Source: Amborella trichopoda (lineage: Eukaryota > Streptophyta > Magnoliopsida > Amborellales > Amborellaceae). Taken from it: a stretch of 64,000 nucleotides of DNA. The stretch is taken from contig NW_006496103.1 in assembly GCF_000471905.2 (NCBI RefSeq), forward strand, positions 479,552-543,551. The letters are read 5' to 3'. The notes beneath the pieces were generated by a model. The model did not search any database. It had not been told where the DNA came from and worked only from the letters and a program-made list of their open reading frames with translations. Shown piece after piece: positions 34,150 to 44,831 of this stretch. Numbering within the stretch: the stretch's first letter is position 1; each line of letters begins with the position of its first letter. A program made the position numbers and the translations under genes.

Positions 34150-35319
34150 GATTTGACCTACGGCAGCTAGATCATGTTTTGCTCTAATAGTAACCAAAGC
34201 AACGTAGGAACCCACTCCTTCCCGAAGGGGTACACCTTGTTCTGGTGCTAGATCCAGTTGTCACTTTGATTTATATTTCTAAGGGGGGGACCTTGTTATA
34301 GGACTATTCCTGCTTGCCTCTAGCCTGTCGTACTGTCTGTGCCTTGGTTGTGACTACCCCTTTGGAGAGGTCCAAGGTTTGAGGAGCGGCTTTCTTAATG
34401 CCAATCACAGTGACAGCTGCACTAATCACCCCTTTTTGCTGGTTTCGCCGATTGTTGGAGCGAGAATTGCCATTGTCCCGACAGTTTCCCAAGCTAGAGG
34501 GCTGCTGACGAGATCCACCATGGTGCTTGGATAGACCTTCTATACGAACTTCTTTGGAGATGAGCTCTGATATGGAGGGTGGATTAGAGGCCTCAACATG
34601 CAGGGCGATCTCGGGTACCATATTTCATATGCATATCTGAACTGCTTCTCTTTCACTCATGGGAGTGGTATGATAGGTTGTCAACTCTCTACCAGGCTCT
34701 TGAGTCAGAGTGAGGAGCTGGATGGTTTCCACGTTTCTCTAGACATCATAAAAGCGTTGGTAAAACAATTGCTCCATTTCCTACCATGTGTGTACTGAGA
34801 TTGGAGGTAGGCGAGCATACCACTGGAAGGCTGGCTGTTCGAGAGTCTCGACGAACTGATGGAGGAGGAGTCGCCCATCAGCTGCTGTCTCTCGACAAGC
34901 CGCTTGGAAGTGAGCGATATACTGGTGCAGGGAGTAGTACCATTGAACACGGGGAGCATCCCTTTTTGATAATCAGGGGGAAACAGCATGTGGTCGATAT
35001 ATGAGCGATACGACTTTTGGTTAAGTGACGTCCCTTGTAGGCCTGGAATCTTACTCTTTAGACAATGGGTCACCATGGCATCTATATCGGCGTGCAAAAC
35101 CATGCAGGGAGCAGAGTTTTCTTGAGAGGACGGTGGGGGAGTTTGCTTGGGAGTTGTGTCCTCTTCAGGCTGGGAGTTGGCCTCATGGTGAGAAGAAGGG
35201 GCCCCAAAAGCCTCCAAGCGAACCATCTTTTCGAGAATGGACTGCATCATCACCTCAAACCTGCTCATCCGCTCTTCTTGGGCATCACCTAGCTCATTGA
35301 TCACCATGACACTGACCAT
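34150..35319 (-). pseudogene. Ty3/gypsy gag capsid region
   Basis: The frame 35319-34705 starts with a Met-rich acidic stretch and a Gln/Pro/Ser-rich linker. It then reads a capsid-like DYQKGMLPVFNGTTPCTSI (the family has YDG(T/S)xDP at this point). Frame 34621-34304 reads MVPEIALHVEASNPPSISEL, typical of the end of the plant retrotrans_gag domain. The two frames must be joined by frameshifts, so this is a dead copy. In working elements this protein forms the virus-like particle that packages genomic RNA. It lies in the expected place: leader, gag, knuckle, protease, all on the minus strand. Confidence 0.75.
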
Positions 35320-36920
35320 TTCTTCTAGAGGGGCAGAGCAAGGTGGAGTAGTGGACTACTGGGGTTGGCGAGTTGTACATGGCAAGTCCATCTGTAGGGA
35401 CTCAGCATGCCTCGATTGGACTCGAGTCTTGTACGTTGATAGTGCAAGATTCGGTTCCTAACAGTCTTGAGACCGTGATTTCTTAGCAACTCGCTCTTTT
35501 CCTGTGACGGTAACCACCGAGCAATATTCTTCGACTTCTTGCTCAAGTTCTAGAATCCGAAGAAGGAAGAAGGGATTGTGAGGCAAGAGGTCATCAAGAG
35601 TTGTAATCTCAACTGCCTTAGGAGCCTCTCTAGTCAGGAGCTACATGCCTCACTTCTGCTTGATCTTGAGGTTGTAATAGATTTCACTCCAGAATTGAGA
35701 CTGAGATTTGGATTGCCCCGTCTTTCTTGAGCATGCAAGGGCTGTGTCCATCAGCGGGAGCAGAGAGTGAGGTCCAAGGATAGAGAGCAATCTGGGTTGT
35801 TGCTTTGGAGCTTGTAGGCTTCTATCTGCCATCAGGCCTTTGCCCCGAAATCCCTGTGAGGTCTGGGTGTCTAGCTGACCTGACGTGGCTGACTCAAGAT
35901 AGCATTCTTAGGGAAAACCTTTGAGTAACAGGTCTCAAGGTGTTTGCCTGACAAAGGAAGGGTGACAGAAGAAGGAACTAGCTCTCGACTCTGCCTGAGT
36001 CGGTTTTATCGGGGAGGAACCTGTGAAGCTGATGCGTGTGCACCTTTGGAGGCAGCCCTCTGGGTAACTTGGGGGCAGCCCTGGCTCGGTCAGCTGGTTC
36101 GACCTTAAGAGGTCAAGACCTACGAGCTCATGTCTGTGAGGGATAGGGTAGGAGCGTATCTCTCACAAGGTGAAGTCGGGTGTGTTGAGAGGGAGGACGA
36201 AGTGGTCGACCCTCGTGTGATTGAGCTGGAGCAGAACTGGCGGTGCCCCGAGCTGTGGAATGCAGATGCATTGCACATGCGGGGTTCGGCCCGAGAAGGT
36301 CTAGTCTTGGATGCGAAGGCAGCATGAAAGTTTCCCTGAGGTGTGGCTCGAGTGGATGGACCACGAGCCTTTAAGTATGCGTGAGAGGTGGAGACCCCAG
36401 GATCTCCTCCTCAGTGTGTCGAGCCTCTAAGCATAGAGGTTCGGGGTGGTAAAGGAGTATGGGGGTTAGCCTTGCAACGATCCTCAGAAGCGCGATGGCA
36501 ACTTGCTTGCCTTTCGAGAAAGCGGACAGGGTAGCCTTTCAGCGTACCTTAGCAACGTGACTGGCAAGGGACTTGCCAATAACAGGGTGCGTAATGTGGG
36601 TGGTAGCAAACATGCTACCAACACGAAGGGCCTTGGTAGAAGATCCACCAGAACTAAAAAGTGAGGAGTTAGGGACCTTCAAGTCCCTTCTCGCACAAAT
36701 CCAGTAAAGAACCTGGGAGACAGACTGTGAGTCCCTACTCAAGATAAGTGTAGGGAACAAGGCTCGAGAAACTCACTTCCCCGGGATGGTCATGAGTGTG
36801 GGGATGAGAAAATCCCCAACTCGGATGAACGGTTTGATTAACCCAGATGTCATGGAATGCAGTGTAGAAAATAAAAGCAGATGACGATCAAGAAAGAGTG
36901 AACCGACAAAGGAGTAGTGA
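35320..36920 (-). other. 5' leader of the gag-bearing element
   Basis: It lies between the primer-binding site and gag. About 36280-36920 resembles 6343-7063 (leader of copy B). Short open frames on both strands match no family. Leaders of 1-2 kb are normal in large plant gypsy elements. Confidence 0.55.
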
Positions 36921-36940
36921 GTCCCTAGTGGAGTCACCAA
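36921..36940 (-). other. Primer-binding site next to LTR copy A'
   Basis: The minus strand reads TTTGGTGACTCCACTAGGGA, differing from the 7064-7083 site by few bases. It stands five bases inside the LTR terminus. It would prime minus-strand DNA synthesis from a tRNA ending GGAGTCRCCA and fixes the element's orientation as minus. Confidence 0.7.
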
Positions 36941-36945
36941 ACCAG

Positions 36946-39900
36946 TGAGATGCCTCGATCTCACCCCCTGGATCTAGAGGATCGGGTGACACGTGTCTCG
37001 ACTTCGGAAGACCCGAGGCTTGAGATTGCTCTCTCGGGAACCTTGTTCACAAAACAGGGGCAGGTGCCCAGCTGGTGAGAATGGAATTTTAAAGAACCAA
37101 CCTCACCTGGGTCCGTGACTAACTCGGCCTGACTCCCGGGCACCCTCTTAGATCACGACGGAATGCCCCCAGCTGCTTCAACTGGTTCAGACTCGCCTCC
37201 CTTGACCTGCAATCTCTTTATTTCTACAGAGCACTAACATGATTAATTTGCAAGATAAGTGGGCCGAGGGACCCACCATTGTCTTAGGGTGAACATGCTT
37301 AGATGTGCACATTCAGATGGCAGAGAAGATGAGAAGTTAGAGTGATAAAGAAGAGGATTTGAATAAGGGTAGAAAAGAGAAGAGGACTTGACCAGGGAAC
37401 GAGAATAACATGATAGCTGGACCGGTACAGTGACAGACCAAGAGCAAGATGGGCACGGTAACTCAGATCGATACGATGGCAATACTACTCGAAACCAAGG
37501 CCGATATGTCTGTCCTAATCTGGTGTGGCAGCAAGACAGGCATGGTACTCTTGACCAGCACGATGGCAATACTGCTCGATAGCTAGACTGCTATGACAGT
37601 GCTAGACTGAGTCTATCCTTAAGTTAAGTAAGAATGGAGGAAGAAAGGAGAAAAGAAGAGAGTGGAGAGAAGACACGAGACAAAGGAGTAGGAAGTCCCC
37701 GGCGGTGTTAGACATCGCTATCCACAGCCGTGGAGTAACAGTGTCGTGACCCCTGAATGGCGCTGGACACTGCTGTTCACGGCGGAAGGGGGGATGAGTA
37801 GTGAATTGCAGACGGCATTGGCCATCACTGTCGACGACACAAGAAGGCAGCAATGACCCTTCGCAGGCGGCTATAGGTATCGCCGTCTATGATAGGCATA
37901 GAGCACGCAAGGGAGGCCTACGGACAATGGCAGGCATCGCCGTCTGCGACAGACGTGAAGAACGAGTGAGATCCTTGTGGGCAGCGATAGGTATAGCTAT
38001 CTGCGGTAGGTGCGGGATGTTGAAGATATGTCTGCGGACGACAATAACTATCGTCTTCTGCACTTGCGCATGATGCCAAAGACATTCCTGCGAATGGTAG
38101 TGAGCAGCACTGTCTGCAATCCATGAGAGGAAAGAGAGATAGTCCGTGGTCGGCGATACCCTTCGCAGCCCATGGCACCAATTCTGTAACTAAAAAAGTA
38201 GCCCGACTTACGGCCCGGCTCACCGTGTGCTCCTTCAGACGGCGCTCTGCACAACAACATCTAACAATGTCAGTGGACTATGTCAAGGGAAAGAGATGAA
38301 CGAAGAGAGAAAGAAAGAAGTTCGCACATGGTGCTGCCATCGCCATGCACGACCTGCGAAGTCACAAGAGGTGGAAAAGAGAATAGGGAGAGAAAAGAAA
38401 GGGAGAAGAATGAAACAGGCATGCACGGCACTATCACTACTGTGCATGGCCTCTGAGAAAGACTCAACAGAGAAGAAGAAGACAGACAAAGAAGACGAAG
38501 AAAAAGAAGGCGGAGAAGAAGCAAGACAAAGAAAACTGAAGAGAGAGAAAATACCTTGAAGGTAGGAGGGGTACCGTTCTAACGTTCTCTCTCCTCTCTC
38601 TCTAAGATGTGCTCAAGAGAACTCAAGAAGAAAGCCTTAGTTTTTATTGATCAAAAGCTGAATCCATGTACAACTATTTTCCCCAAAAGTTAAATGAGAG
38701 GTCCCCTCCTCAACGAGAGGTAGCGTCTATTTATAGATTAGGGCTAAAATGTGGGTGGATTACCCCGAACTAACCCTAATTTATGATAATTAAGGTTTAT
38801 ATCAATTAAGAAAAATAATAAAATAGGGTGCCAAATGACTGATTTGCACCTGCCTAACAATTGGAAAAATTCCAAAATAGTCCCTGCTGAGAACTAGGGG
38901 GTTTTTTATTCTTCTCGGACGATCCATTGATGACCCAGCATCCGAATGAACAAAAGAAGATTGCCAATCCACAGGGCTCGATGCTACGATCATTTTGATA
39001 ATAATTTTAAGCCACAAATTACATTTTAAAGGCATGATCACGTAACTTGAAATTTGAATAGATCTTGAAAAATTTTGATTTATAGTGCGTCTTCATCTTG
39101 ATGTTTTTCTTCGACTTCTTTGCTGAATTGCACTAAGCATGTTAGCATGATCGCGTTGCAACAAACGGGACGTAATTTTGTTCCCGAACGAACAATTAAC
39201 AATCTTGAGCTTTTGGCCGGATTTTAGAATTTAGGTTGCCTGAATCTGCAATGAATTCAACTAAATCTTGTGCGAAATCCAATCGTTCATCATGCGGGGA
39301 GCAGTGATAGCCACAGACCTTACGCACGTGATGCAACTGGTCTCGCGTCGATTGAGCTCACAGGCGCTGTGATATGGCTACTCGAGTGAGTGGAGGTCCT
39401 GTTGACTTTCTACAACTTGCGGCTTCAAATCGTGAACTTCTCTCTAGCTTTTCTCCCTGCTCCGACATCATCACCGAACGTGCCACATATCAAAACGCTC
39501 TTTTCGATAAGACGAACACGTTCCAATAATTTTGAGAGCGATCCAATCTTGGATGAGGGAGATATAGATGTCGCAAGTGCACTGTTTGTGACTGTGCTTT
39601 AATGGAGTTTAGTTGCAGGGTGGCCACAATGGAATAGTGTGCGGCTCCTCCTGTTTCAATGTTTTGCCCATTACTTCTTCCTGGAGTGTCTGTTTAAGCT
39701 GACTTTGACCCTATAGGATTTTCAACCGTTCGAATCCAATGGCGGTGGTCCCACAGTCATTTAATACTTCAAAAGTAGGGTTCAGTTATAGGGGTCCGTT
39801 TTAGGGTGCTAGAGGTTGATTCTGTGGAAATTATTTCTCAGTCTGCACTACCCTAGACATGTCAGAATTAGACGAAACTTGGTAGGAGAATTTTAGGAGT

Positions 39901-40037
39901 CCTTATGAAGATTTTTACCAATTTTGGGGTCATTCTAAGACTGTCGAAATTTCCACTGTTTGTCAAGCTTTATTGACCGGCTTCTCTGTTTTATTCCTCA
40001 TCGGGGACCTATGGTGCTGAAAAATGTCTTGAAATTA
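36946..40037 (-). repeat. LTR copy A' (5' LTR of the gag-bearing element)
   Basis: About 3.1 kb, with its 3' terminus at 36946 (plus strand TGAGATGCCTCG) and its start near 40037, where CTGAAAAATGTCTTGAAATT matches the reversed start of copy E. It shares blocks throughout with copy A (3957-6342), including TCTCGGGAACCTTGTTCACA (37033) and GGTAGCGTCTATTTATAGA (38718). It keeps the upstream ~750 bp that A has lost. The outer flank from 40038 is pararetrovirus sequence. Confidence 0.75.
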
Positions 40038-40203
40038 CTTCTTCTTCTTCTTAAGAAGGATTATTGTTTTCTTCTAAAAAAGTTATTCTTTATTTAAGAT
40101 TTCTAATTTCTTCTTTAGTTTCATTAATCTGTTTTTTATGATTTTTTATTGTAATTTCTTCTTTTAATGATTTTTTTAGCTCTTGCTTCCATCATTATTT
40201 TAT
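40038..40203 (-). pseudogene. EPRV fragment between coat protein and protease
   Basis: The minus strand reads a Lys/Glu-rich coiled-coil-like stretch (KSLKEEITIKNHKKQINETK) in an AT-rich composition like the virus pieces at 3500-3956 and above 44832. In caulimovirids such a linker lies between the coat protein zinc knuckle and the protease. It is placed mainly by context, because it sits between two LTR insertions at the point where the two viral halves should join. Confidence 0.5.
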
Positions 40204-41405
40204 GAGAAAATTGCGTAAATATCCATTTTAGTTTTTTCTATTACCAAAATACTAAATACTTTTCATTATTATTGATGTGTCTGTTTTTAGACTTCATAAC
40301 ACTTTATTTAAAAAAGATGAAACTACCCATTTTTGGCTTTTAAGAAACCGAAATCAGATCAATTTCAGGTTTTGAAAAATCCAAAATTTAAAATTTTCGA
40401 TGCTTCAAGATCCGAGAAATGTTTTCTCTCTCTTGTGGCATATTCTCTCTCTACCTCTTTGAAGTCATAATTTTCCGATAAAATTAAGGAGAACAACTAG
40501 TTTGACCCCTAAATTTAAGAGAAATCTCAGGGATTATGAGATTAGAGATCTCGAAACAGCCTCCTTTTTCTTTCTCTACCCCCACAGCGTAAGCTCCTCT
40601 CTCTCATCCTTTCTTTCTCTTACAACTTCTCTCTACTCCCCCCATTACAGGAAATGGCCTTCGTGTCAGTCCCCTCCCTTTCCTTCCAAGTCAAAAACTC
40701 AATCTCCGACCACTTCTGCAACCACCCAACCCTGCCCCAACTCAATCTCCCAATACTCTTGCAACCACTCAATCCTACCCCAACTCAATGTCCCAACTCT
40801 TTTGCTCCTAACGATGCTCTCTTGGCCTAGTTCAAAGGCGAATTCACAACTGCAAAATGTCATTATAGACCTTCTATGCTCTCACCTTTGATTGGTTTCG
40901 ATAGGCCCTCTTAATATGACTCAGTTTTGGCTTGTATACATCAGAGGAGAATGAAAAGCTGATGACCCAGCCCATGATGCCCTACCTCTAAGAAGAGATA
41001 TCTCGTCAATTCAAACTTTTCAAGCTATGGGAATAACAAGAATAGGTCGAATTAGTCTCTCAAGACGCTGGGTGAAACTTAGCCAAAAAAACAAAAGATG
41101 CTGGGTGAAGGGGGTTGAGAGAGTTAAAAAAAACCATTTTTACCCATGTAATGTAGAGAGAGAGATAGAGAGAGAATACATAAAGGACCCACAAGAGAGA
41201 GAAATTTTCTTTCGGCTGTTGAAGAATAGAAAATTTTAAATTTTTGATTTTTCAAAAATCGAAATTGGCCTGATTTCAGTGTTTGAAAAACCAAAAATGG
41301 GTAAAATTGTTATGAAGTCAAAAAAATGGACATATCAGTAATAACATAAAGTATTCGATATTTTGATAATACGGAAACTAAAACAGATATTTATGTAATT
41401 TTTCC
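40204..41405. mobile_element. Mutator-like element (MULE) with ~200-bp inverted repeats and perfect 9-bp TSD
   Basis: The inverted repeats run about 40204-40410 and 41405-41205 (left GAGAAAATTGCGTAAATATC; right, reversed, GGAAAAATTACATAAATATC) and stay alignable by eye for about 200 bp. The element is flanked by TTATTTTAT at 40195-40203 and 41406-41414, a perfect 9-bp duplication, the Mutator hallmark. Total length is 1,202 bp with no transposase. The ~800-bp interior has different, C-rich composition and looks like captured host sequence, which would make it a Pack-MULE. It sits within EPRV sequence between two LTRs. Confidence 0.9.
40654..40830 (+). CDS. Small open frame in the MULE interior, possibly captured gene start
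   Basis: ATG at 40654 opens a 58-codon frame beginning MAFVSVPSLSFQVKNSISDH and ending at TAG 40828-40830. Directly upstream is CCCCCCATTACAG/GAAATGG, an ideal intron acceptor with a pyrimidine tract, as if a 5'-UTR intron ends just before the start codon. The frame is Ser/Pro/Leu-rich and acid-poor, like the start of an organelle-targeted protein, but I do not recognise the parent gene. An alternative frame starting at 40502 runs through the putative intron. Expression is unproven. Confidence 0.35.
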   Translation: MAFVSVPSLSFQVKNSISDHFCNHPTLPQLNLPILLQPLNPTPTQCPNSFAPNDALLA

Positions 41406-41430
41406 TTATTTTATTGAAATCATAAGCTTA

Positions 41431-44400
41431 TGGTTAGGTGCCTCGATCTCGCCCCAGGATCTGGATGATCTAATGACATGTGTCTCGGGTTTCGAGGAGA
41501 ACCCGAGACTTGCTATCGCTCTCTCAAGAACCTTGTTCAAGAATAAAGGTAGGTATATCAACCAATGAGAGAGGAATTTTGTTGTGAGGCGGGACACACG
41601 TCACTTGGATCTATGACTCACTCGGGGCTGGCTCGCGTTGACGCGGTAGCAAGATGGGCACGGTAATGCGGACTGGCATGGCGGCAATACTACACGACAG
41701 AACACCAACACCAACCAACCTGGCACAACGGCAAGTTCGACAGAGCAGCAAGATGGGCACTGTAATTTAGACCGGCACAACGGCAATACTGCTCGACGAC
41801 GATAGTACCGTGACAGTGCTAGACTTGTTCCTTGGTCAAATGAGAGAGGAGGAAGAAGAAAAAAACGAGAAAGAGAGAGAAGAAAAGAGATAGGAGAAAA
41901 GAGAATGAAAGGAGAAGAAAAGAAAGACAAGAGATAGAAGAGAAAGGAGAGAGAAGAGAAGAAGAGAGAAGTAAAGACAAGCGAGGAATGTGGAGAGAAA
42001 GAAGAGGAAAGAGAAAAGGAAGAGTAGGGAGAAAAGAAAAGAAAGGAGAGACAGAAGGAAGGGGGAGAGAGAAGAAGAGAGAAAAAGGAGAGAGAAAGAA
42101 CATAGACGGTGATGGATTCCATCGCCCATGAAAGAGGAAAGATGAGAGAGAAAGAACATGGACAACGATGGGTTCTGCTACCCATGGCAGAAGAAAGAGG
42201 AGAGAGAAAAAACATGGACAGCGATCGATTTTGCCTCTCATGACAAAAGAAAGAGGAGAGAGAAAGAACAGAGACGTCGATGGGTTCCATCTCTCATGAT
42301 AGAGGAAAGAGGAGAGAGAAAGAACATGGACGGCGATGGGTTCTACCGCTCATGATAGAGGAATGAAGAAAGAGAAAGTACATGGACGGCGATGGGTTCC
42401 ATTGCTCATGATAGAGGAAAGAGGAGAGGAAAGAACATGGATGGTGATGGGTTCTGCCGCCCATGATAGAGGAAAGAGGAGAGAACGGACAAGGACAGTG
42501 ATGGGCCTCCTTCGTCTATGTCAAGAGAGAGAGACAGGAACGAGAAAGTGGAAAGATACATGTGACGGTAGGCATCGCCGCTCGTGTCGTAAGGGACTCA
42601 GACACGACACAACCCGCCACTCAAGAAAGGGCTCGGTTCAATGTCTTTATCGAAGAATGAGGGAAGGAATGTTATGCGTGGTGATAAGCATTGCCGTGCA
42701 CAACATGGGGAAGGGGAAACATGGACAGAGGCCCGGCCGCCACTCGGGTTTAGGTTCGGTTCATTGTGCATGTTTTCAGAGGATAAAGGAAGAATGAGAA
42801 TGTCATGCCCGATGATGGGTATCGTCGTGCATGACTGGAGAGGAGAGAGAAAAGAAATAACAGGGTGAGAGAAAGAAAGAGAGGAAGAAAGATTAAGGAA
42901 GAGAAGAAGAAAGGAAAGTAGAAAGAGAAGGAAGGTGAACAGTGAGAGATGAAACGAAAGAAGAGAGAGAAAAGGGAAGTGAAGAGAGAGGATAGGAAAG
43001 AGTCAGAGGGGAAAGAAAGAAAGAGATTGGGAAAGAGCTAGAGAAGAAAGAAGGAAAGAGAGAGAAGGAAACATGCATGGTGCTACCACCGTCGTGTGTG
43101 TTAGAGAGAGAAAACAAAATAGAGAGAGAAGTTCATGCATGGCGCTACCATCACCATGCACGTTCAGATAGAGAGAAGCAAAGAGAATAAATAAATAAGG
43201 AGAAGAGGAAAAAGAAGAAGAGAGAGAAAAATGACGAGAGAGGCATGCACAGCTCTACCACGACCGTGCATGTTCACAGAGAAGTAGAGAGAGAAGCAGA
43301 GAAAAAAGAAGAAGAAAGAAAAGAGAGAGAAACGAGAGAAAAAAAAAGAAGAGTTAAAGAGAGAGAAAAAGGAGGAAAGAGAAGAAAGGAAGAGAGAATT
43401 ACCTTACAAAAGAGGGGTATCGGCTTAATTCTTCTCTTTCCTCTCCCTCTCTCCAAGACGTGCCTCTCCAATTCAATGTAAAAACTCAAACTTTATTCAT
43501 CCATTGAAAGTATGAGACGGGATACTTTACAATTACGTTTAGCATGTATTTATAGAATTGGGCCCAAACATGGGTGGATGCCCAAAAATGATCCTAATTG
43601 ATGATAATTATAATTTATTTGAATTAAAAGAAATTCTAAAAATGGGTGCAAAATGACTGTTTTGCCCCCCGCTTAACAATACATTAAATTCCAAAATAGT
43701 CCCTGATGCTGCCCTAGAACGTGTGTGATCTTCTATAAATGATCCAGGGTTGCTCTGGTGCTCGTTTGCTAAAAATACGATTGTTTTATTGTAGGGCTCA
43801 TCATGGCGATTGATTTGATACTAACTTCAAGCCACAGTTCGTGTCTCCATGATCATGCGACTTGAAATTTGTGCGAATCTTGAAAACTTCATATCGATAA
43901 TGTGCTCATACCTTGATGTTTCTTCATGATTTCTTCGCTGTATTTCACTAATGCCATCACGATCGCATGGTAACAAACACAACTTGATTTTCTGCCTGGA
44001 CAAAGATTTTGCAGTCTTGGGCTTTTGGCCCGAATCTGAATTATGACAATCGAAATTTACAACAAATTTATCGGCTTCGCGTGTGAAATCCGACTATTCA
44101 TCACGCATGGGGGCTCTAACCAATGGTAGCCCTGGACCTTAAGCACGCGATGGAACTGGTCTCGTGTCAATTCGATGCCCGAGCGTCGTGACATGGCAGC
44201 TTTCTTCACGAATCGTTGACTTCTCTCTAGCTTTTCTCTCTGCTCGGGCATTGTTACGGGGTGTGCCACATATCAAAACGCTCGCCTTGACGAGACAAAC
44301 ATGCTCACAAAATTTGAACACGACCCGACTCCAGACGAGTGAGATATGGCTCCCGAAATTCATTGCCCAAGACTGTAAAAATAGTCACCATTAATGGTGA

Positions 44401-44831
44401 TTTAGTGCAGGGAGGGCGCACGAAAATAGTGAGCGGCCCATCCCTTTTCGGTCTTTTACTTATAACTTTGTCTTGGAGCGCCCGATTAAGCCGAAACTTA
44501 ACCCACATGGGTTTTCGACCGTGCTGGATCCAATGGCAGTGGTCCCACGACAATTTGAGGTACTGAAAAATAGAGTTCTAGTTATGAGGTCCATTTTAGA
44601 GTGCTAAAGACGGATTTTTCCGAAATTGTTTCTTTGTCTGCACTGCCTTAGACATGTCGGATTGTGACGAAACTTGGTAGGTGGCCTTTTGAAATCCTTA
44701 TGAATATTTTCACTTATTTTAGGGCAATTTTGATATTGTCCAGAATTCCATTGCAATTCAGGCTTTATTGACCCGGCTTCTCTTTTTATTCCACATCGGG
44801 GACCCAAGTTACTGAAAAATTTCTTCAAATA
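41431..44831 (-). mobile_element. Solo LTR (copy D), 3,401 bp, inserted in the pararetrovirus
   Basis: The 3' end (plus strand TGGTTAGGTGCCTCG) lies at 41431 and the 5' start (CTTCAAATA, reversed TATTTGAAG, with TG mutated to TA) at 44831. Flanks are GCTTA (41426-41430) and GCTTG (44832-44836), an almost intact 5-bp TSD. No internal region adjoins it, so it is the product of LTR-LTR recombination. It shares all family blocks with copies A', B and E. Viral sequence continues on both sides. Confidence 0.8.
42090..42510. repeat. Minisatellite inside solo LTR D, ~60-bp unit, about 8 copies
   Basis: The unit is near AAGAGGAGAGAGAAAGAACA, then TGGACGGCGATGGGTTC, then CATCGCTCATGATAGAGG. It occupies the same LTR position as the arrays in copies B and E but with a different unit sequence. 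Open frames on both strands here are repeat translations. Confidence 0.85.

Larger units (their letters stand above)
3957..40037 (-). mobile_element. ~36 kb nested retrotransposon block (gag-protease LTR element plus later insertions)
   Basis: The outer limits are two LTRs in the same (minus) orientation that are each other's closest match here: 3957-6342 (truncated, 3' side) and 36946-40037 (5' side). I judge them near 90% similar in aligned stretches by eye. The primer-binding site and leader adjoin the right LTR, followed by gag and protease. Both outer flanks are pieces of one pararetrovirus, supporting insertion into it. The 5-bp flanks (GCCTT left; ACTTC or CTTCT right) do not match, so either the TSD has decayed or a deletion or recombination has occurred. 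I found no Ty3 reverse transcriptase or integrase in the interval. Whether one element or several merged ones is uncertain. Confidence 0.6.

Noticed and set aside
41601..42290. 229-residue minus-strand frame with membrane-like Ser/Leu/Phe runs
   Set aside because: It lies wholly in the purine tract and minisatellite of solo LTR D; apparent hydrophobic segments come from CTCTTT repeats.
42158..42797. Plus-strand frames rich in Arg/Lys/Glu
   Set aside because: Translations of the 60-bp minisatellite and purine-rich LTR sequence; not a nucleic-acid-binding protein.
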